DNA of 64,000 bases from Amphibalanus amphitrite (GCF_019059575.1 NW_024882199.1:248001-312000); one strand, 5' to 3'. Shown: positions 43,996 to 55,485, counted from the first letter of the stretch. Numbers and translations: made by a program. Notes: generated by a model not told the origin, from the letters alone.

Positions 43996-45499
43996 AAGGG
44001 ACTATCCCACCTTTAACATGGGGTTTGAGTTGAGATAGCCAAGTTTGCGGCGAGGTTCAGAAACCACTATCTATCTAGGTTGCAACCCCCGCGGCCTCTT
44101 GGTGTTGAAGAAATTCGTTCCCTTCATTTGAAAATGGGCCTTGTACAAGGCCTTATCTTCAACATGGAGCGACCGTTAGTGTGACGTCACCTCGTTTAGT
44201 CATTCTGATTTAAATGGGTTTGTTCGTTGAAAAATCGCTTAAAAATTGGTCTGAAGTTTGTTGTGGCGCCTACAGAGTAAAAAGAATCAGCTTTATGACA
44301 GTAATGTGGCCTGGGGAAGGAGGTAATTTTGGGCTGTGACGTCACATATTTGAAAGTTTGTGTTTGGAATATGGGAAGCCTAAGATGTTTAACCCGCGCA
44401 CCGACGGGGGGGGGCGGATATCCGCCCCCCCCTGAGGTTTTTCGCAAATAGCGGGAAAACCGCGGCGCGTAGCGCCGCGAAATTTGGTATGACTATTCCC
44501 TTATCAATTTTACACATGGTGTGCAAGTTTGAACCTCCTACCTTTCAAGGTCAGGTCACCAGGTCACTTTGAATGACCCAACCTCAAGTCACTTTTTTGC
44601 AACTTTGTCACCGTGCCAGAGCTACAGTAGATGTCGGAGGCCTTTGAAAGTCGCAGGATGTTATTAGGTCATTAGTAGCTACAATTTGTATATCTCGGAA
44701 TTTTGATATCGGTGACCTAAGGTCAGGTCAATTTCGCGACCTCCCCATTATAAGTCAATGGGGGAAAAATCAACTCCCTGTTTTTACCACTAAAACGGGT
44801 CGGAATGGCCCCATATACCATACATGACTTCATATACGATCAACCTTCACTACCTTGAGGTCTGTTTTGCTGTTGGGCAGCTGTGAGGTCATGTGACGTC
44901 ATCAAAGGTCACCAAAGGTTTTTGGCCAATAACTCCGTACAGGAACAAGATACAGACGCGTGGATGGTCTCATTGTGTTCAGCTCGTCAAGACGCATCGA
45001 ATGATATACATGATGACCTCGAGGTCACGTGACCTGAGGTCAACCTTTGACCTTGACCTTTCGAGGTCAACATATATATCATTCGATGCGGATTGACGAG
45101 AGGATCACGATGATGCCCTTAGTTTGTTCCTATCTTGACTAATTCGAAAGTTATTCGAGAAAAACTCTCTCCATATTTAGCGCCGCCATTTTGACTTTTT
45201 CGACCCCTGTGACGTCATCTTTGACCTGACCTGAAAATGACCTTAGTAAAAATTGTAGATCTTGACCGTGCGTATCCGATGCCGTTTACCGCTTGTCGCT
45301 ATCTTGCTTCGTTCTCGAGATCTCAGGGGGGGGCGGTCATCCGCCCCCCCCCCGTCGGTACTAAGTTGGCGCAGACCCCCGTCGGTGCGCGGGTTAATGA
45401 AAAATAAATGCCAGAACCGTGTTCCTGGTCATCCAATCTATAAAGTCGGGCACAATTTAACTGGTTTTAACAACATTTTAGAAGGTGGGATAGTCCCTT
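43996..45499. mobile_element. MITE with TA target duplication, holding A3
   Basis: Inverted ends AAGGGACTATCCCACCTT / AAGGTGGGATAGTCCCTT flanked by TA on both sides (43994-43995, 45500-45501), as in Tc1/mariner-type elements. Without A3 it is about 500 bp and codes for nothing. It is inserted in the (ATAC)n tail of the LINE fragment. Confidence 0.85.
44389..45397 (+). mobile_element. TTAA element, family A (complete copy A3)
   Basis: TTAA at 44389-44392 and 45394-45397; 1009 bp, same ends and GGCGGATATCCGCC / GGCGGTCATCCGCC hairpins as A1 and A4. Very close to A4, with only scattered substitutions. Confidence 0.95.
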
Positions 45500-45501
45500 T
45501 A

Positions 45502-45966
45502 AACCAATGACGGCTGCATGTGCAATTTGCACCCCCTTACCGAGGCTGCCCGAAACGGCGCCGCCGGCTAATGGCAGATGCCGGGGCGGCCACCCAGCAC
45601 ATAGAAGACCATCGCATTACAAGCACCCGTCTGCGAGAAATGCGATGCCGAAAATACACCTAATGTTGAAGCCTATGGGCCCAAAACATGTGCACGTGCC
45701 ACGTGCAAGAAAAATAATTATATTCTTAGCTGAGGGTGTTTCGTGGTAGATAATCTACGGGGGCAGCTGCCCTGAAAATTTCATCAAAATCTATACTCAT
45801 ACTCATACTCATACTCATATATTTCGGTTACATCCAAGAAATTGGGTTTTCAGTAAACCACGTCATACATTCAGTAGTTCAAAACTCATACCTATACATA
45901 CAGGACATATTCTATAGAGGTTAAAACACACCACACATGATAAACTGACCACATTGACCAGCCGGA
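45502..45966. other. no gene; (CATACT)n microsatellite
   Basis: Contains TACTCATACTCATACTCATA at 45794-45818 and a CACGTGCCACGTGC palindrome at 45692-45706. No exon recognised. Confidence 0.5.
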
Positions 45967-46098
45967 TTAAACATGCCGTTTCTTAACCTTTTTACGGAAC
46001 GCCGCCAGACCGGTGCAGTTTCGAACAGGCGCAGGCAACTCATTCCATGAACGAGTTGCGCGACAGATGAATGAGCGCCGGGCAAGCTCAGTTCGCAC
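45967..46098 (-). pseudogene. LINE reverse-transcriptase C-terminal fragment
   Basis: Minus-strand reading VRTELARRSFICRATRSWNELPAPVR...FRKKVKKRHV is the usual extreme C-terminus of CR1/Jockey-type LINE polyproteins. It continues the fragment that ends at 46369 once the hAT MITE at 46099-46360 is removed. Confidence 0.85.
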
Positions 46099-46360
46099 TA
46101 ATGGTGTCAATAACGGAAAATCGGAATACCGATACCAAACCAAATACCAACCAAAACCGTGGGGAAATACCGAAACCAAACCAACTTGGGAAAATGAGAG
46201 AAATACCAACTTTTTACCGATTTCTTAGCCTCTTATACATTAGTGAGGGTTCACGATACCAACAAAATGCCAAACACATTACGATTGAAATGCCAAATAC
46301 CAAGTTGGTTTCGGTTTGGTATCGGTATACCAAAAAGTTGGTATCCGATTGACATCTCTA
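46099..46360. mobile_element. hAT MITE, 262 bp, made largely of CCAAATACCAA words
   Basis: Inverted ends TAATGGTGTCAAT / TAGAGATGTCAAT, 8-bp duplicate GTTCGCAC at 46091-46098 and 46361-46368. The interior is dense in ACCAAATACC/GGTATCGGTAT. It interrupts the LINE fragment between VPRVRT and ELARR. Confidence 0.92.
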
Positions 46361-46368
46361 GTTCGCAC

Positions 46369-47208
46369 GCGCGGGACATGAAGCTGACCGTCACTGGTTG
46401 CCCTAGTGCTGCGGCTCGACACCGCAGTACGGTGGACGATGCGGCTGCGGATCGAATCAGGGGCATGCGAGTCATGCATCAGTTTAAATATAACATGCAG
46501 ATCATGCTCACGCAGTAGCTCCTGTACAGCAGGCCATCCCAGTTCCTTGCGGGACGCTGTCACACGGTCGCAACGCCTGAGGTTCGTTACGATTCTGACA
46601 CAGAAGTTTATGCATTTCTGCAGTCTCCTCAGCTGTGTGACTGTGCAACCGCCCCATACAGACATGCAGTACGTTATTAGCGGGAAGACTAGCGCTTCAA
46701 TCATAGCGCTTCAAGCTTACGGGTCTCGCGCGGCACGCGGTGTCGAATCCTTGACAGACCGATCAGTACACTATAGCACCGGCGCAAAATGTATGATATG
46801 TGTTTGTCCCATGTCATGGCGTCGTCCACGGCCAAGGCCGTATAAGAGGTCCACGGCGACGCCCAGCACCCTCACCGACTGTACCGGGAAAATTTGAGTT
46901 TCCAAAATGGATATGGAAGCCAGTTTCGGTTTTCAATGTTGCGATTTTACCATGATCATCTCAGTTTTAGAGGGGTTGATTTTTAATCTGTTCTGGGTAA
47001 ACCATTTTAGAGCAGCAGACATGCTGGTTTCCAAACGTATTTTCATGTCAGAGAGGTTGTTCGGTAAGTCAGAGTGGAGGAACTGGGCGTCGTCCGCATA
47101 CATAACGATTTTCTCAGCAGGTACATGTTGTGGCAAGTCGTTGGTAAATACCAAAAGTAGGACCGGGCCCAGGATCGAACCCTGGACCACTCCGTGTGAC
47201 ACGCTCAA
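46369..47208 (-). pseudogene. LINE (CR1/Jockey-type) reverse-transcriptase fragment
   Basis: From 47208 downward: GVVQGSILGPVLLLVFTNDL, the catalytic YADD (as VMYADDAQFLHSD), then FTQNRLKINPSKTEMI. After a gap and shift near 46700-46930: ALVFPLITYCMSVWGG, LQKCINFCVRIV, RKELGWPAV. The order is that of a LINE polymerase palm, thumb and C-terminal region. Stops and frame changes make it dead, and the N-terminal half and endonuclease are missing. Confidence 0.9.
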
Positions 47209-47552
47209 CCTATCGGTTCGTTTGGAAGCCTATCAAGGTGCCCGGATCTCCCACACCAAACACGAATCCTTTCCCGAAAAGGAACCACCCTCAGTTTGTT
47301 TTTCAATAGAAAAACACCATTCAAAAGAATAGTGTTTGTCTAATGAAGAAACAACCTTCGGGTATGTACTGAGACTGTATGACCTGTATGTAGGTACTGA
47401 ACTGTATTAACTGACTCATGTATAAGCGCAGTGCATGCATTGTGCACAATGTTCAATTACTGTCCAACAGTGCCGATCGACCCTGGCTTTGTCAGTGTCG
47501 TCTGTGTCAGGGTTTGACACCACAGTGTGAGCCGCCTCCCGACCGGCAGCAG
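47209..47552. other. intron of the LRR gene
   Basis: No repeat recognised apart from a GTGTCAGTG-rich stretch before 47552 that resembles the intron end before exon 49420, consistent with exon-plus-intron duplication. Confidence 0.5.
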
Positions 47553-47732
47553 CTCTGTCCGACTGCAGTCAGCTGACACAGCTCTGTCCGACAGGGCCGG
47601 AGGTGACGAAGCCGAGGTGGCCGGGACGGCACGGGAGTGGTCTGTCGGTGTCTCTCCAAGGGGTGACTGCCGACACCATCAGCCACCTGGCCACGGAGCT
47701 GGGGTCACGGATTACCCTACTAGTCACGGATG
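47553..47732 (+). CDS. LRR gene, exon h: 60-residue leucine-rich module
   Basis: Proposed boundaries GGCAGCAG|CTCTG and GGATG|GTGAGC give 180 bp with phase 1 on both sides, so it can be added or skipped without frameshift. The peptide reads LSDCSQLTQLCPTGPEVTK, then GLSVSLQGVTADTISHLATELG and ITLLVTD. It is a close paralogue of the 49420-49596 exon. The acceptor has a modest pyrimidine tract; an upstream acceptor at 47526 would put a stop in frame, which is why I chose this one. Confidence 0.6.
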
Positions 47733-48712
47733 GTGAGCAGCGGTTGAAGTTACTCATATATGAATGGCTAGGAAGGGATAAACCAACAGTGGGTGTTCCG
47801 GCGCTCGGCGCTCGCTGGCTGTGACGTCACGGCCACCCCGGCGTTCCGCGGCCCGGCTGACCTCAAGTGACCTTGAGACGCGCTGCCGGCCGCGTCAGCT
47901 GATTGTCGGCGGTGCGGGGCGACCCCAAACGCTGCCGGACTGGTCAGGTGCAGGTGGCGCTGCCGGGCGCTCCTGAACGGGGCAGGGGCCAGGGGCGACA
48001 CAGGGACACGAAGAACGGAGAAACAGGCCGGCGTCAACGCTCCTTGCTTGTTATTTTTGCTCTAAGGAACTGCTTTTTTTCTAGCAAATGTTCATAAATA
48101 ACATGGAGAACCAGTTTATCCCCGACAATCTGAAGCCTAAATCAAACCAGGCATAACTGGATACAACACATATTACATGTATTGCAGGTAATGCTGCCTC
48201 ATCCTAAGGTAAGACGGAAGCCATAAGCCATGGCAAGCTGTAGGATGACAAGTCGTGTGCCGTGTGGTGAATGGTGATGGTCAATGATTTGGCCCTCTAT
48301 TGGACGTAATATTTACGCTACAAATTTTATAACGATACAAAATTGTTATTATTAGCTACACATAAGTGCTGAACAAAATACTTACGTGAAAAGGTTTCAA
48401 AAACTGTCATATTGATCAATTGACATCATGAGAATATGCCTAGTTGGGAATATAATGCACTAATTAATGGTGATTTTTGTTTTATATGTGAAAGACCCAT
48501 TATCATTTTATTTGTTGAATATTCTGTTACGGAAATTCGCCGTAACTTATGAAATTCACATCGTTTTGATAAAGTACATATTTACTCAGACACGGAATTA
48601 TCACAGCATTGTAGCCACAAACAATTTTCACTCTGTGTTGTCTACACCTGTAGGTAAGTGTACAATGTTTGACCTAGACAAATGCCTGACATTGGTTCAA
48701 TCACCTTTCCAG
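47733..48712. other. intron of the LRR gene
   Basis: GC-rich first part (47800-48000), then AT-rich with no recognised element. Ends at acceptor CACCTTTCCAG (48712). Confidence 0.5.
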
Positions 48713-48922
48713 CACAAATAACTACTATTCCAAGTCAACTTCGTGGTGCCATCATCAGGGTGGACCCAAACACTGTCATCCTTCCGGCCGGAGTCGGTGA
48801 CAGCGAGCTGACGGAGCTGCGGAGCTCACGGGAGACTGTGGAGCGGCTGTCAGTCTCCGCCGCCGACCTCCCGCTACTGAGGGAGCAGCTGCCGGAGGGC
48901 CTCGAGTGCCTCAATGTCAGAG
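48713..48922 (+). CDS. LRR gene, exon c: 70-residue module
   Basis: Acceptor CACCTTTCCAG, donor TCAGAG|GTGAGA, 210 bp, phase 1 on both sides. The peptide runs ITTIPSQLRGAIIRVDPNTV, LTELRSSRETVERLSVSAAD, LPLLREQLPEGLECLNVR. The LxxLxV spacing and the terminal LPEGLECLNVR are leucine-rich-repeat-like. Strong splice signals on both sides and full phase compatibility with exon b and exon d make it one of the best supported exons. Confidence 0.75.
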
Positions 48923-49419
48923 GTGAGATGCCACGGAACATGCATGTAATGCCGGTATAATGGACAATGCATATCGATAAACAAATGGACAGGGAGACGG
49001 CAAATGGACGAACCGATCGAATTCAGCCAACATCTTACAGCCTTGTTTGTGTTATATGGTATTGTTAGAGTGATGCAATGCATGCATTTGCATATAGTGT
49101 GAGCATCAAGTGCATGCATGAAATATTATTGTAGCAATTATTGTAATTTTAAATGGTTTCATTGCAACCACTGCGAACCATATATTTATGTAGGCTACCA
49201 ACCTGATCCGTTACTATACCATGACTGGCTGCCCACTGCCCAGTGCCTAAGCCAATGTGCCTTGCAAAAATCGTAATACTTATGTTGCTCATATTTGAAT
49301 ATTTATGTATGTATGCTGTTGGTAAAAATATCGTTGTGCAGCCGCTCGGCTGTGTCAGTGCTGGCTGTGTCAGTGTCTGACACTCTGGTGTCAGTGGTGC
49401 AGCGGGGAGCTGGCGGCAG
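48923..49419. other. intron of the LRR gene
   Basis: AT-rich, with several ATGCATGCAT words; no mobile element recognised. GTGTCAGTG words increase towards the acceptor. Confidence 0.5.
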
Positions 49420-49596
49420 CTCTGACCGACTGCAGTCAGCTGACACAGCTCTGTCCGACAGGGCCGGAGGTGACGGAGCTGAGGTGGCCGGAATGGTACG
49501 GGAGTGGTCTGTCGGTATCTCTCCAGGGGGTGGCTGCCGACACCATCAGTCACCTGGCTGACCTGGGACGGACGGTCAACCGACTGGAGATATACG
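49420..49596 (+). CDS. LRR gene, exon d: 59-residue leucine-rich module
   Basis: Boundaries GGCGGCAG|CTCTG and ATACG|GTGAGC, 177 bp, phase 1-1. The peptide is LTDCSQLTQLCPTGPEVTEL, RWPEWYGSGLSVSLQGVAAD, TISHLADLGRTVNRLEIY. Compared with exon h it differs at about a third of positions and by one codon; most changes keep hydrophobic positions, consistent with selected coding sequence. A more upstream acceptor (49402) would change the phase and is less likely. Confidence 0.65.
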
Positions 49597-49982
49597 GTGA
49601 GCAGCGGCAGCACGGACAGGCTGCTGATATACGAGCTCAGCGAATGGCGGACACCGAGTAACGGTGTGCCGTTGTCGCACCTCGTGGCAGAGGTCGATAA
49701 AATCTCTGACCATCTGACCCTAGTCAGAGAAAAACAAACGAGCGAAAATCACATAAAGAAGAAAATATCATGGAAGAAATTCTAAGATAAGCAAAGCCAG
49801 CATTGTTACATCCATACACCTATATCATCGACTAACAACAGCACGAGTAACAATTTAGTGATGACAGTTTTCTACCATTTCTCCACTTTCTCCCTAGTCA
49901 GAGCTGGTCTGATCCGGTCAGAAGCAGCTCTGTGCCTATTAGGTCGGTTTCCCTACCAATTCATAACCAAATATCGCTCTTA

Positions 49983-50167
49983 TTAACCCGGTTTACATAG
50001 CGTATTTGACGAGGCTCTAGCTCGTTAATTTGGCGATAATTTCGATGCAGTGGTCTACAAATATTTAGAGGGGATCATTTTGTAAATTGTTAAGCACCAT
50101 TGGTATCTTTTGCAACATCACGGACGGAGATATAAGCTTGCAACAAACCCTATGTAAACCGGGTTAT
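49983..50167. mobile_element. short TTAA MITE, family R, 185 bp
   Basis: Inverted ends CCCGGTTTACATAGCG / CCCGGTTTACATAGGG flanked by TTAA on the left and TTAT on the right (one base decayed). CCC ends and TTAA fit the same target rule as the other families, but there is no G-run hairpin and no AGGTCA array. Confidence 0.7.
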
Positions 50168-50373
50168 TGGCAGTCGGAGAAAGTGGCGTTTTTGTCGACC
50201 GCTTTGTTTTCTTCAGCTGCCAAACTCTTGAGACAAGATAAAAATAGTTGAGATTTATCAATAATAGTCGCTAATTCTTGCGATGTTTATTGCGAATCTG
50301 AAGGAATTTCTTCAAATACAAAGAAAAGTCTCAATAACGGGAAATAGCCACCTTAGCAGCAAAGACGCTAAGG

Positions 50374-50560
50374 CAGGGGTCGGCAACCTTTTTTGGATTG
50401 GGGCCGGATAGGTATGTGATTTGGAAGCAGCCGGCGGGACGGAGCATGGTCACAATTTGTTACAATCACGCGCAGGAGCCGCGGACCGGAACACAATGTT
50501 AGTTACTGATGCCAGCCGCGGGCCGGATCCGGGCCGCGGGCCGTAGGTTGCCGACCCCTG
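50374..50560. mobile_element. hAT MITE, 187 bp
   Basis: Ends CAGGGGTCGGCAACC / GGTTGCCGACCCCTG are a perfect inverted repeat, with GGGCCGGAT interior words, the same type as 39526-39907. The expected 8-bp flanking duplication is poor (CGCTAAGG versus CAAGGGCC). Confidence 0.85.
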
Positions 50561-51638
50561 CAAGGGCCCGACAGCGACGCGCGGTGAGGGAGGGAGGGAG
50601 TGGGTAGGGGGACTAGGAAAAAGGGGAGATGAGACGCGGGGCAGGAGGGCAGGAGGCCGGCGCTGGCCGCGGGGAAGGTAGGGGTTGGGGGGGGGGGGGG
50701 AGGGGTGACTCGCAGGAGCAAAACACACCCGGGTTTCAGTCGGCAGAGGACTGCGTGCGCGTAATGTTTTGTATTGTATTGTATTTTACATCATTGGCAC
50801 TCATCTGTGGCGAATAGTCGGCGATACCTTGGCAACGAGTCGGCGCACGCAGCGATATGTCGGCGCCGACTCGGCGACTGTTTGGCGATTATATTCGTTT
50901 ATCACAAGTTCGGCGAACGGCCACGAAATTTTCATTTTTCATGAAAAATTTGTGGTGGTCGTGACGAGCCGTATAAGTTGCGCGGTGGACACCGAATGGT
51001 CTGCGAAATGCCAAGACCGTGGAAGAAAGATCCCGAATCGGTCCGCGACATAGGATGACCTGCATATTCGTGTACCAAAATTTGGCAGTGTAACAAGGGC
51101 TTATGACTGCCGTAGTGTTTTGGGTTGCGTGGATAGGTATCCAAATTCATCATTTCTCACAATCGTCGAAGAAAAGCCTGGAGAAAATTGGCCGGTAGTC
51201 GGAGAAACTCCATGAATTTTGTCGACCTCTGCCTCGTGGAGACAGGTGTGATACATAGCCAATGTGCTTTGTGAAATAATGAAGCCAACTGAGCTCCGAA
51301 ATTGAGGAGGACTGTACAATCAGTGACATATTCGATCATAGTCAGTTGAACATACCTACATATTGCGATTGAAATGCAATGTTTGGTGCACTTCAATGCA
51401 TTGGCTGAATTGATTGCATACCTATCCATAGATAACATGAACATTCATGTTATCATGTTCATTCATTCATGTTATCACATTCATTCATGTTTATATGGCA
51501 TATCATATAGAACCACTGTTATATCATCGTCTGTGTCCATAAAACCATGCGAATTCATAGCTGTTTCGTTTTTTCCATATATCGCCATGTATTACAGCTA
51601 ACTGATCGTGTCTGTATGTGTGTCTGTGTGTTTTCCAG

Positions 51639-52047
51639 ATTGTACTGATCTCACGACCGGCAGCCTGGAGCCCCTCACCAGGTGCCCTGAGCTGTGGTAT
51701 CTCACCCTGTCCGGCGGCGTCCCTGACACCGTGAGCCTGGAGCCCCTCACCAGGTGCCGTGTGCTGCAGTATCTCACTCTGTCCGGCGGCGTCCCTGACG
51801 CTGTCAGCCTGGAGCCCCTCACCAGGTGCCCTGGGCTGCGGTGGCTCACCCTGTCCGGCGGCGTCCCTGACACCGTGAGCCTGGAGCCCCTCACCAGGTG
51901 CCCTGAGCTGCTGTCTCTCACCCTGTCCGGTGGCGTCCCTGACGCCGTGCTGGACAGTCTCAGCGGCTGCCCCGGGCTGTGGATCCTTACACTGGGGGAC
52001 CGCCAGCGGCCGGCAGAGACGGCCTTCACAGCAGCAGCGTACATCAG
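51639..52047 (+). CDS. LRR gene, exon e: four 24-residue leucine-rich repeats
   Basis: Acceptor TGTGTTTTCCAG, donor ATCAG|GTCAGT, 409 bp, entry phase 1 and exit phase 2. After DCTDLTTG come four near-identical 24-residue units of the form SLEPLTRCPELWYLTLSGGV followed by PDTV/PDAV, then LDSLSGCPGLWILTLGD and a tail ending AAAYI. The LxxLxxCPxLxxLxLSG pattern is a classic leucine-rich repeat with a conserved Cys. The 72-bp DNA units are so similar that expansion is recent. The two bases AG join A of the next exon to restore Arg (AAYIR). Confidence 0.88.
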
Positions 52048-52560
52048 GTCAGTCAGCAGACACTGGCGAGGGGTGTCCTGTCAGACACTGACACTGACAC
52101 ACTGACACACTGACACTGACACACTGACACTGACACACTGACACTGACACACTGACACTGACACACTGACACTGACACAATCACACTGACACACTCACAC
52201 TGACACACTGACACTGACACAAACATACTAACTCCAACTCACTGACACTGATTCACTGACTGACACGGGTTCTGACACAATGACTGACACTCTGACACAG
52301 GCACATTGACATACTGACACTGACACACTGATGCTGATACACTGATACTTGCACACTGACATTGACACACTGACACCGACACATTGACAACGACGCATTG
52401 ACACTGACACACTGACACTGACACATTGACACCGACGCATTGTCACTGACACCGACACACCGACACTGAACTACTGACACACTGACACTGACTCGTACGT
52501 CCGGCCGGCTGGTGCCGCTGTGTTTGTGTGTGACGGCTCTGCTGCTCTGCTCTGTTACAG
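52048..52560. repeat. intron made of (ACACTGAC)n microsatellite
   Basis: From 52085 to about 52490 the intron is ACACTGACACTGACAC repeat with variants (TGACACCGACACA, TGATACACTGATACT). It ends at acceptor CTGCTCTGTTACAG (52560). Confidence 0.9.
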
Positions 52561-52697
52561 ACTGGTGAAGTCGTGTCGGGAGCTGTGGTGTCTGCACCTT
52601 CACTGCACGGCAGACACCACCCGGGCCGTGCTGACCGCCCTGAAGGAGGCGCACCTGCGCCGGGGCCCATTCGGTACCATCGGTCTCTTTGTCCCCG
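52561..52697 (+). CDS. LRR gene, exon f
   Basis: Acceptor CTCTGCTCTGTTACAG, donor CCCCG|GTAGGT, entry phase 2 and exit phase 1. The peptide is LVKSCRELWCLHLHCTADTT, RAVLTALKEAHLRRGPFGTI, GLFVP. The first line continues the leucine-rich repeat (CRELWCLHLHC) as a capping repeat. A second donor four bases on (52702) would break the phase to the next exon. Confidence 0.85.
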
Positions 52698-52989
52698 GTA
52701 GGTGAGAGGGCGCCGCGCGCCGCGCCTCTGACCAGTCAGTCCCTCACAACAGACGCTGCACGGCGCCACCGGCCTCTCAGACACACACACTCGACCACCG
52801 CCGCAGGCCACGTCACGGACGGTGACGTGACGCGTCACGGCCACCACGGCCGACGGTGACGTCACGTTAGCCGTCTGTCCTGTGTGTGACGTCACTGTCC
52901 GGCGGTGTGTGGACATGGCTGTACCGCTGTCTGTGTGTCTGTCTGTGTGTGAAGTGTCCACCTCAGACGTGTCTCTGCTCTGTCCACAG
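52698..52989. other. last intron of the LRR gene
   Basis: GC-rich with GTGACGTCAC and GGTGACGTGACGCGTCACGG palindromic words (52820-52865), and a GT-rich end. Acceptor GCTCTGTCCACAG at 52989. Confidence 0.7.
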
Positions 52990-53057
52990 GGGAGCTGTAC
53001 CGTCAGCTGAAGAGCCAGCAAGGCGATGGGGTCTTAGTGTTGGAGTGGTGTGATTGA
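52990..53057 (+). CDS. LRR gene, last exon (g) with stop
   Basis: Starts after GCTCTGTCCACAG in phase 1. With the G from exon f it reads GELYRQLKSQQGDGVLVLEWCD and stops at TGA 53055-53057. The short, charged C-terminal tail has no membrane segment or known motif. The total predicted from exon a is roughly 645 residues. No clear polyadenylation signal was seen in the next few hundred bases. Confidence 0.8.
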
Positions 53058-54015
53058 TGCGCTGCACTACCGACCGTGCAGTGATGAGCTGACTGCAGAG
53101 AGGCCGAGCCAGTCGGCCGGGGCCGCCAGCTGACTGCTGCCGTGTGTGCTGCACCAGCCGGCACTGAGAGCGGCGCCGGTCAGCCGGCACACGGCCCCGG
53201 TGTCCGCTCTAGTGTAGTCATGTAGTTGTAGTAGTTGTAGTGTAGATGTAGTAGTAGCACACGGATGTGATGTAGTGGGTAACTACCGGGCGGGTATTGT
53301 GGGTAATTGACTGGACGGATATGATCTAGTGGGTAATTACCCGGCGGATATTGTGGGTAATTGGACGAAGGATGTGATACAGTGGGTAATTACCAGGTGG
53401 GTATTGTGGGTTATTGGCTGGAACGATGTGACCTGGTGGGTAATTACCGGGCGGGTATTGTGGGTAATTGGACAGTGAAAAGTGATGTGCTGGAGAGACT
53501 ACCGATCGTGGCATTAGGCTATTCTGTATGTAGAACACACGTCTCTGACCGTCCGACTCGGTTCACCGCGCCTGGTCCCGGCGGCACGGCCGGCCTCGGT
53601 CACGTGACCGCTCCCCCGGTGGAGTCGGACGGCTCGGTCACGTGACCGCTCCCCCCGGGTCTGGCTGCACCTCGGCTCGGCGGTGCTGAGCGCCGTGCTG
53701 AGCGTGTTGTGACACGTCCCACACAGACAGCTCTACTCGACTACTGGCTAGCTGCCGTCCGAGCTGGCAGTATACACGCGGTGCCAGTTCAGACGGCGGC
53801 CGGCCGCGCCGCGCCTGCCCGCTCCGGTCCCGGCCGGCGGCCGTCACCCGGCCCGGGGCGGGGACCGGTCCGTCAGCTGACCATTGGTCAGTCAGCTGAT
53901 TGGTCCGTCAGCTGATTGGTCCGTCAGCTGCCCCGCTCTCCACCGGCGGAGCGCGGCGCACGCCGAGACTCGAGACGTCAAACACAATGTCTATAGGTTT
54001 AGGCTGGGTTTAGGT
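53058..54015. other. 3' region of the LRR gene with minisatellite and CCAAT cluster
   Basis: 53275-53480 has about four ~60-bp units of GTGGGTAATTACCGGGCGGG and TATTGTGGGTAATTGGA. 53575-53650 repeats GGTCACGTGACCGCTCCCCC twice. 53878-53935 has three ATTGGTC(A/C)GTCAGCTG units (inverted CCAAT). Possibly a promoter-type CpG-rich segment of a neighbouring gene. Confidence 0.6.
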
Positions 54016-55210
54016 TTAACCCGCGCCCAGATGGGGTCTGCCGAGCAACGCGGTCTGATGGGGGGGGGGGGCCATTTGGGCCCCCCCCTCAGATCTCGAG
54101 AACCACGCAACATAGCGACAAGCGGTAAACGGTGTTGGATAGCCCAAACGGGGAACTACCTTGTGACCCAATTTCAATTACCTCGGTCAAACCGATGACG
54201 TCACAGGTCAGGTCAAAGGTCGAATTTTCACCGTTTACAGGCATTTCAAGAAATGCGTTGTAAAATCGAGCAAAATGCATTTCATTGAAAATCATCGATG
54301 GGGAAATGTTCTTCAAACACATATTTTGCTATTTGAGGTCACTGATACCAGGTCAGGTCACAGAGGTCAGGTCCCTGGGGGGGGGGGGGTCACAATATGA
54401 AAGTGTCGTGTGATACATGTTTCATGGTCCATTTTACATGACAAATGCGATTATGTGGGTCAGACAGACTTTAGGGCCAGCTTAGGTCACGTTTTGGTCA
54501 AGGTCAGGTCAAGGTCAGGTCAAGGTCAGGTCAAATTAGGTCAAATTTCAAAGTTGATATTTTTGCATAAAATGGGTATCAATTCGATGCAGCTTGTCAC
54601 GGGGAGTTCAATGGTGGTCTCCGTTTTGCGCTACGAGGTCTAGAATTGCTAAAATTGGGTTCAAAAATTTGACGTCATCAATTTTTAACAGTTTTTTTCG
54701 CTATAACTTGGCCAAAAAAAGAGGTATCGATCTAAAATTTGGTATGTATATCGAATAGCCCAGGGACTATCACATATGTTCCGGTTTTTTTTTTGAAATT
54801 CGAAAAAAAAATTTGGAATTTTTTTGAGTTTTTCTAAAAAAAATATTTTTTTTAATTTTTGGGGGTCAAAATCCCAAAATTTCGAAAATCCGAGATTGCA
54901 GTTTTGTAGCGCCGTTTTTTTCCCTACACAACCACCTAAAGAACTTTAAAATTGCTTGTTAACTGTAGAATTGGTGAGCGTTTCAAGATGTCATGTTTTT
55001 TGCTCATATTTACTCGAACATGACCTCAGTTTGACCTCAATAACTCCTGACCTGAGGTGACCTGTGACTTGAAATTTTGTGTGAAGGTGTCAGATTGATG
55101 CCCGGTAAGGTACCCAAAATTTGGCGGCGCTGCGCGCCGCCGTTTTCTCGCTATTTAAGAAAAAACACAGGGGGGGGGGCAAAATGGCCCCCCATCAGGG
55201 CGCGGGTTAA
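54016..55210 (+). mobile_element. TTAA element, family B (complete copy B4)
   Basis: TTAA at 54016-54019 and 55207-55210, 1195 bp. Left end CCCGCGCCCAGATGGGGTCT with a second TCTGATGGGG copy next to the hairpin; inverted right end CCCGCGCCCTGATGGGG. Hairpin cores GGCCATTTGGGCC and GGCAAAATGGCC. It is the uninterrupted reference for the nested B copies. Confidence 0.95.
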
Positions 55211-55340
55211 TCGGATGTTCTGGTATAGACCATGTGTCTATTCTACTCTGTGTCTGCTAATAACACGACATGATTCGTTTGAGCTGTACCATCTGTCGCC
55301 ATCAATAAACCAATGAGCAGTGTGCCGAGTGTTTGTCCGG
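55211..55340. other. short unique stretch, no gene seen
   Basis: No repeat or exon recognised between the TTAA element and the next minisatellite. Confidence 0.4.
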
Positions 55341-55344
55341 CTGC

Positions 55345-55485
55345 ACCGTCCGCCCCGCCCCGCTGTGAGCCGTCATTTTCCGCCCCGCCCCGCTGTGAAC
55401 CGTCATTTTCCGCCCCGCTCCGCTGTGAACCGTCATTTTCCGCCCCGCTCCGCTGTGGACCGTCATTTTCCGCCCCGCCCCGCGC
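55345..55485 (+). repeat. 30-bp minisatellite, five units
   Basis: Units of CCGCCCCGCTCCGCTGTGAA followed by CCGTCATTTT; period divisible by three, hence open frames on both strands. Confidence 0.92.

Larger units (their letters stand above)
49597..51638. other. intron of the LRR gene with two MITEs
   Basis: Holds the TTAA MITE at 49983-50167, the hAT MITE at 50374-50560, a purine-rich run (50580-50705) and AT-rich DNA with TTCATTCATGTTATCA repeats near 51435-51490. It ends at acceptor TGTGTTTTCCAG. Confidence 0.6.
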
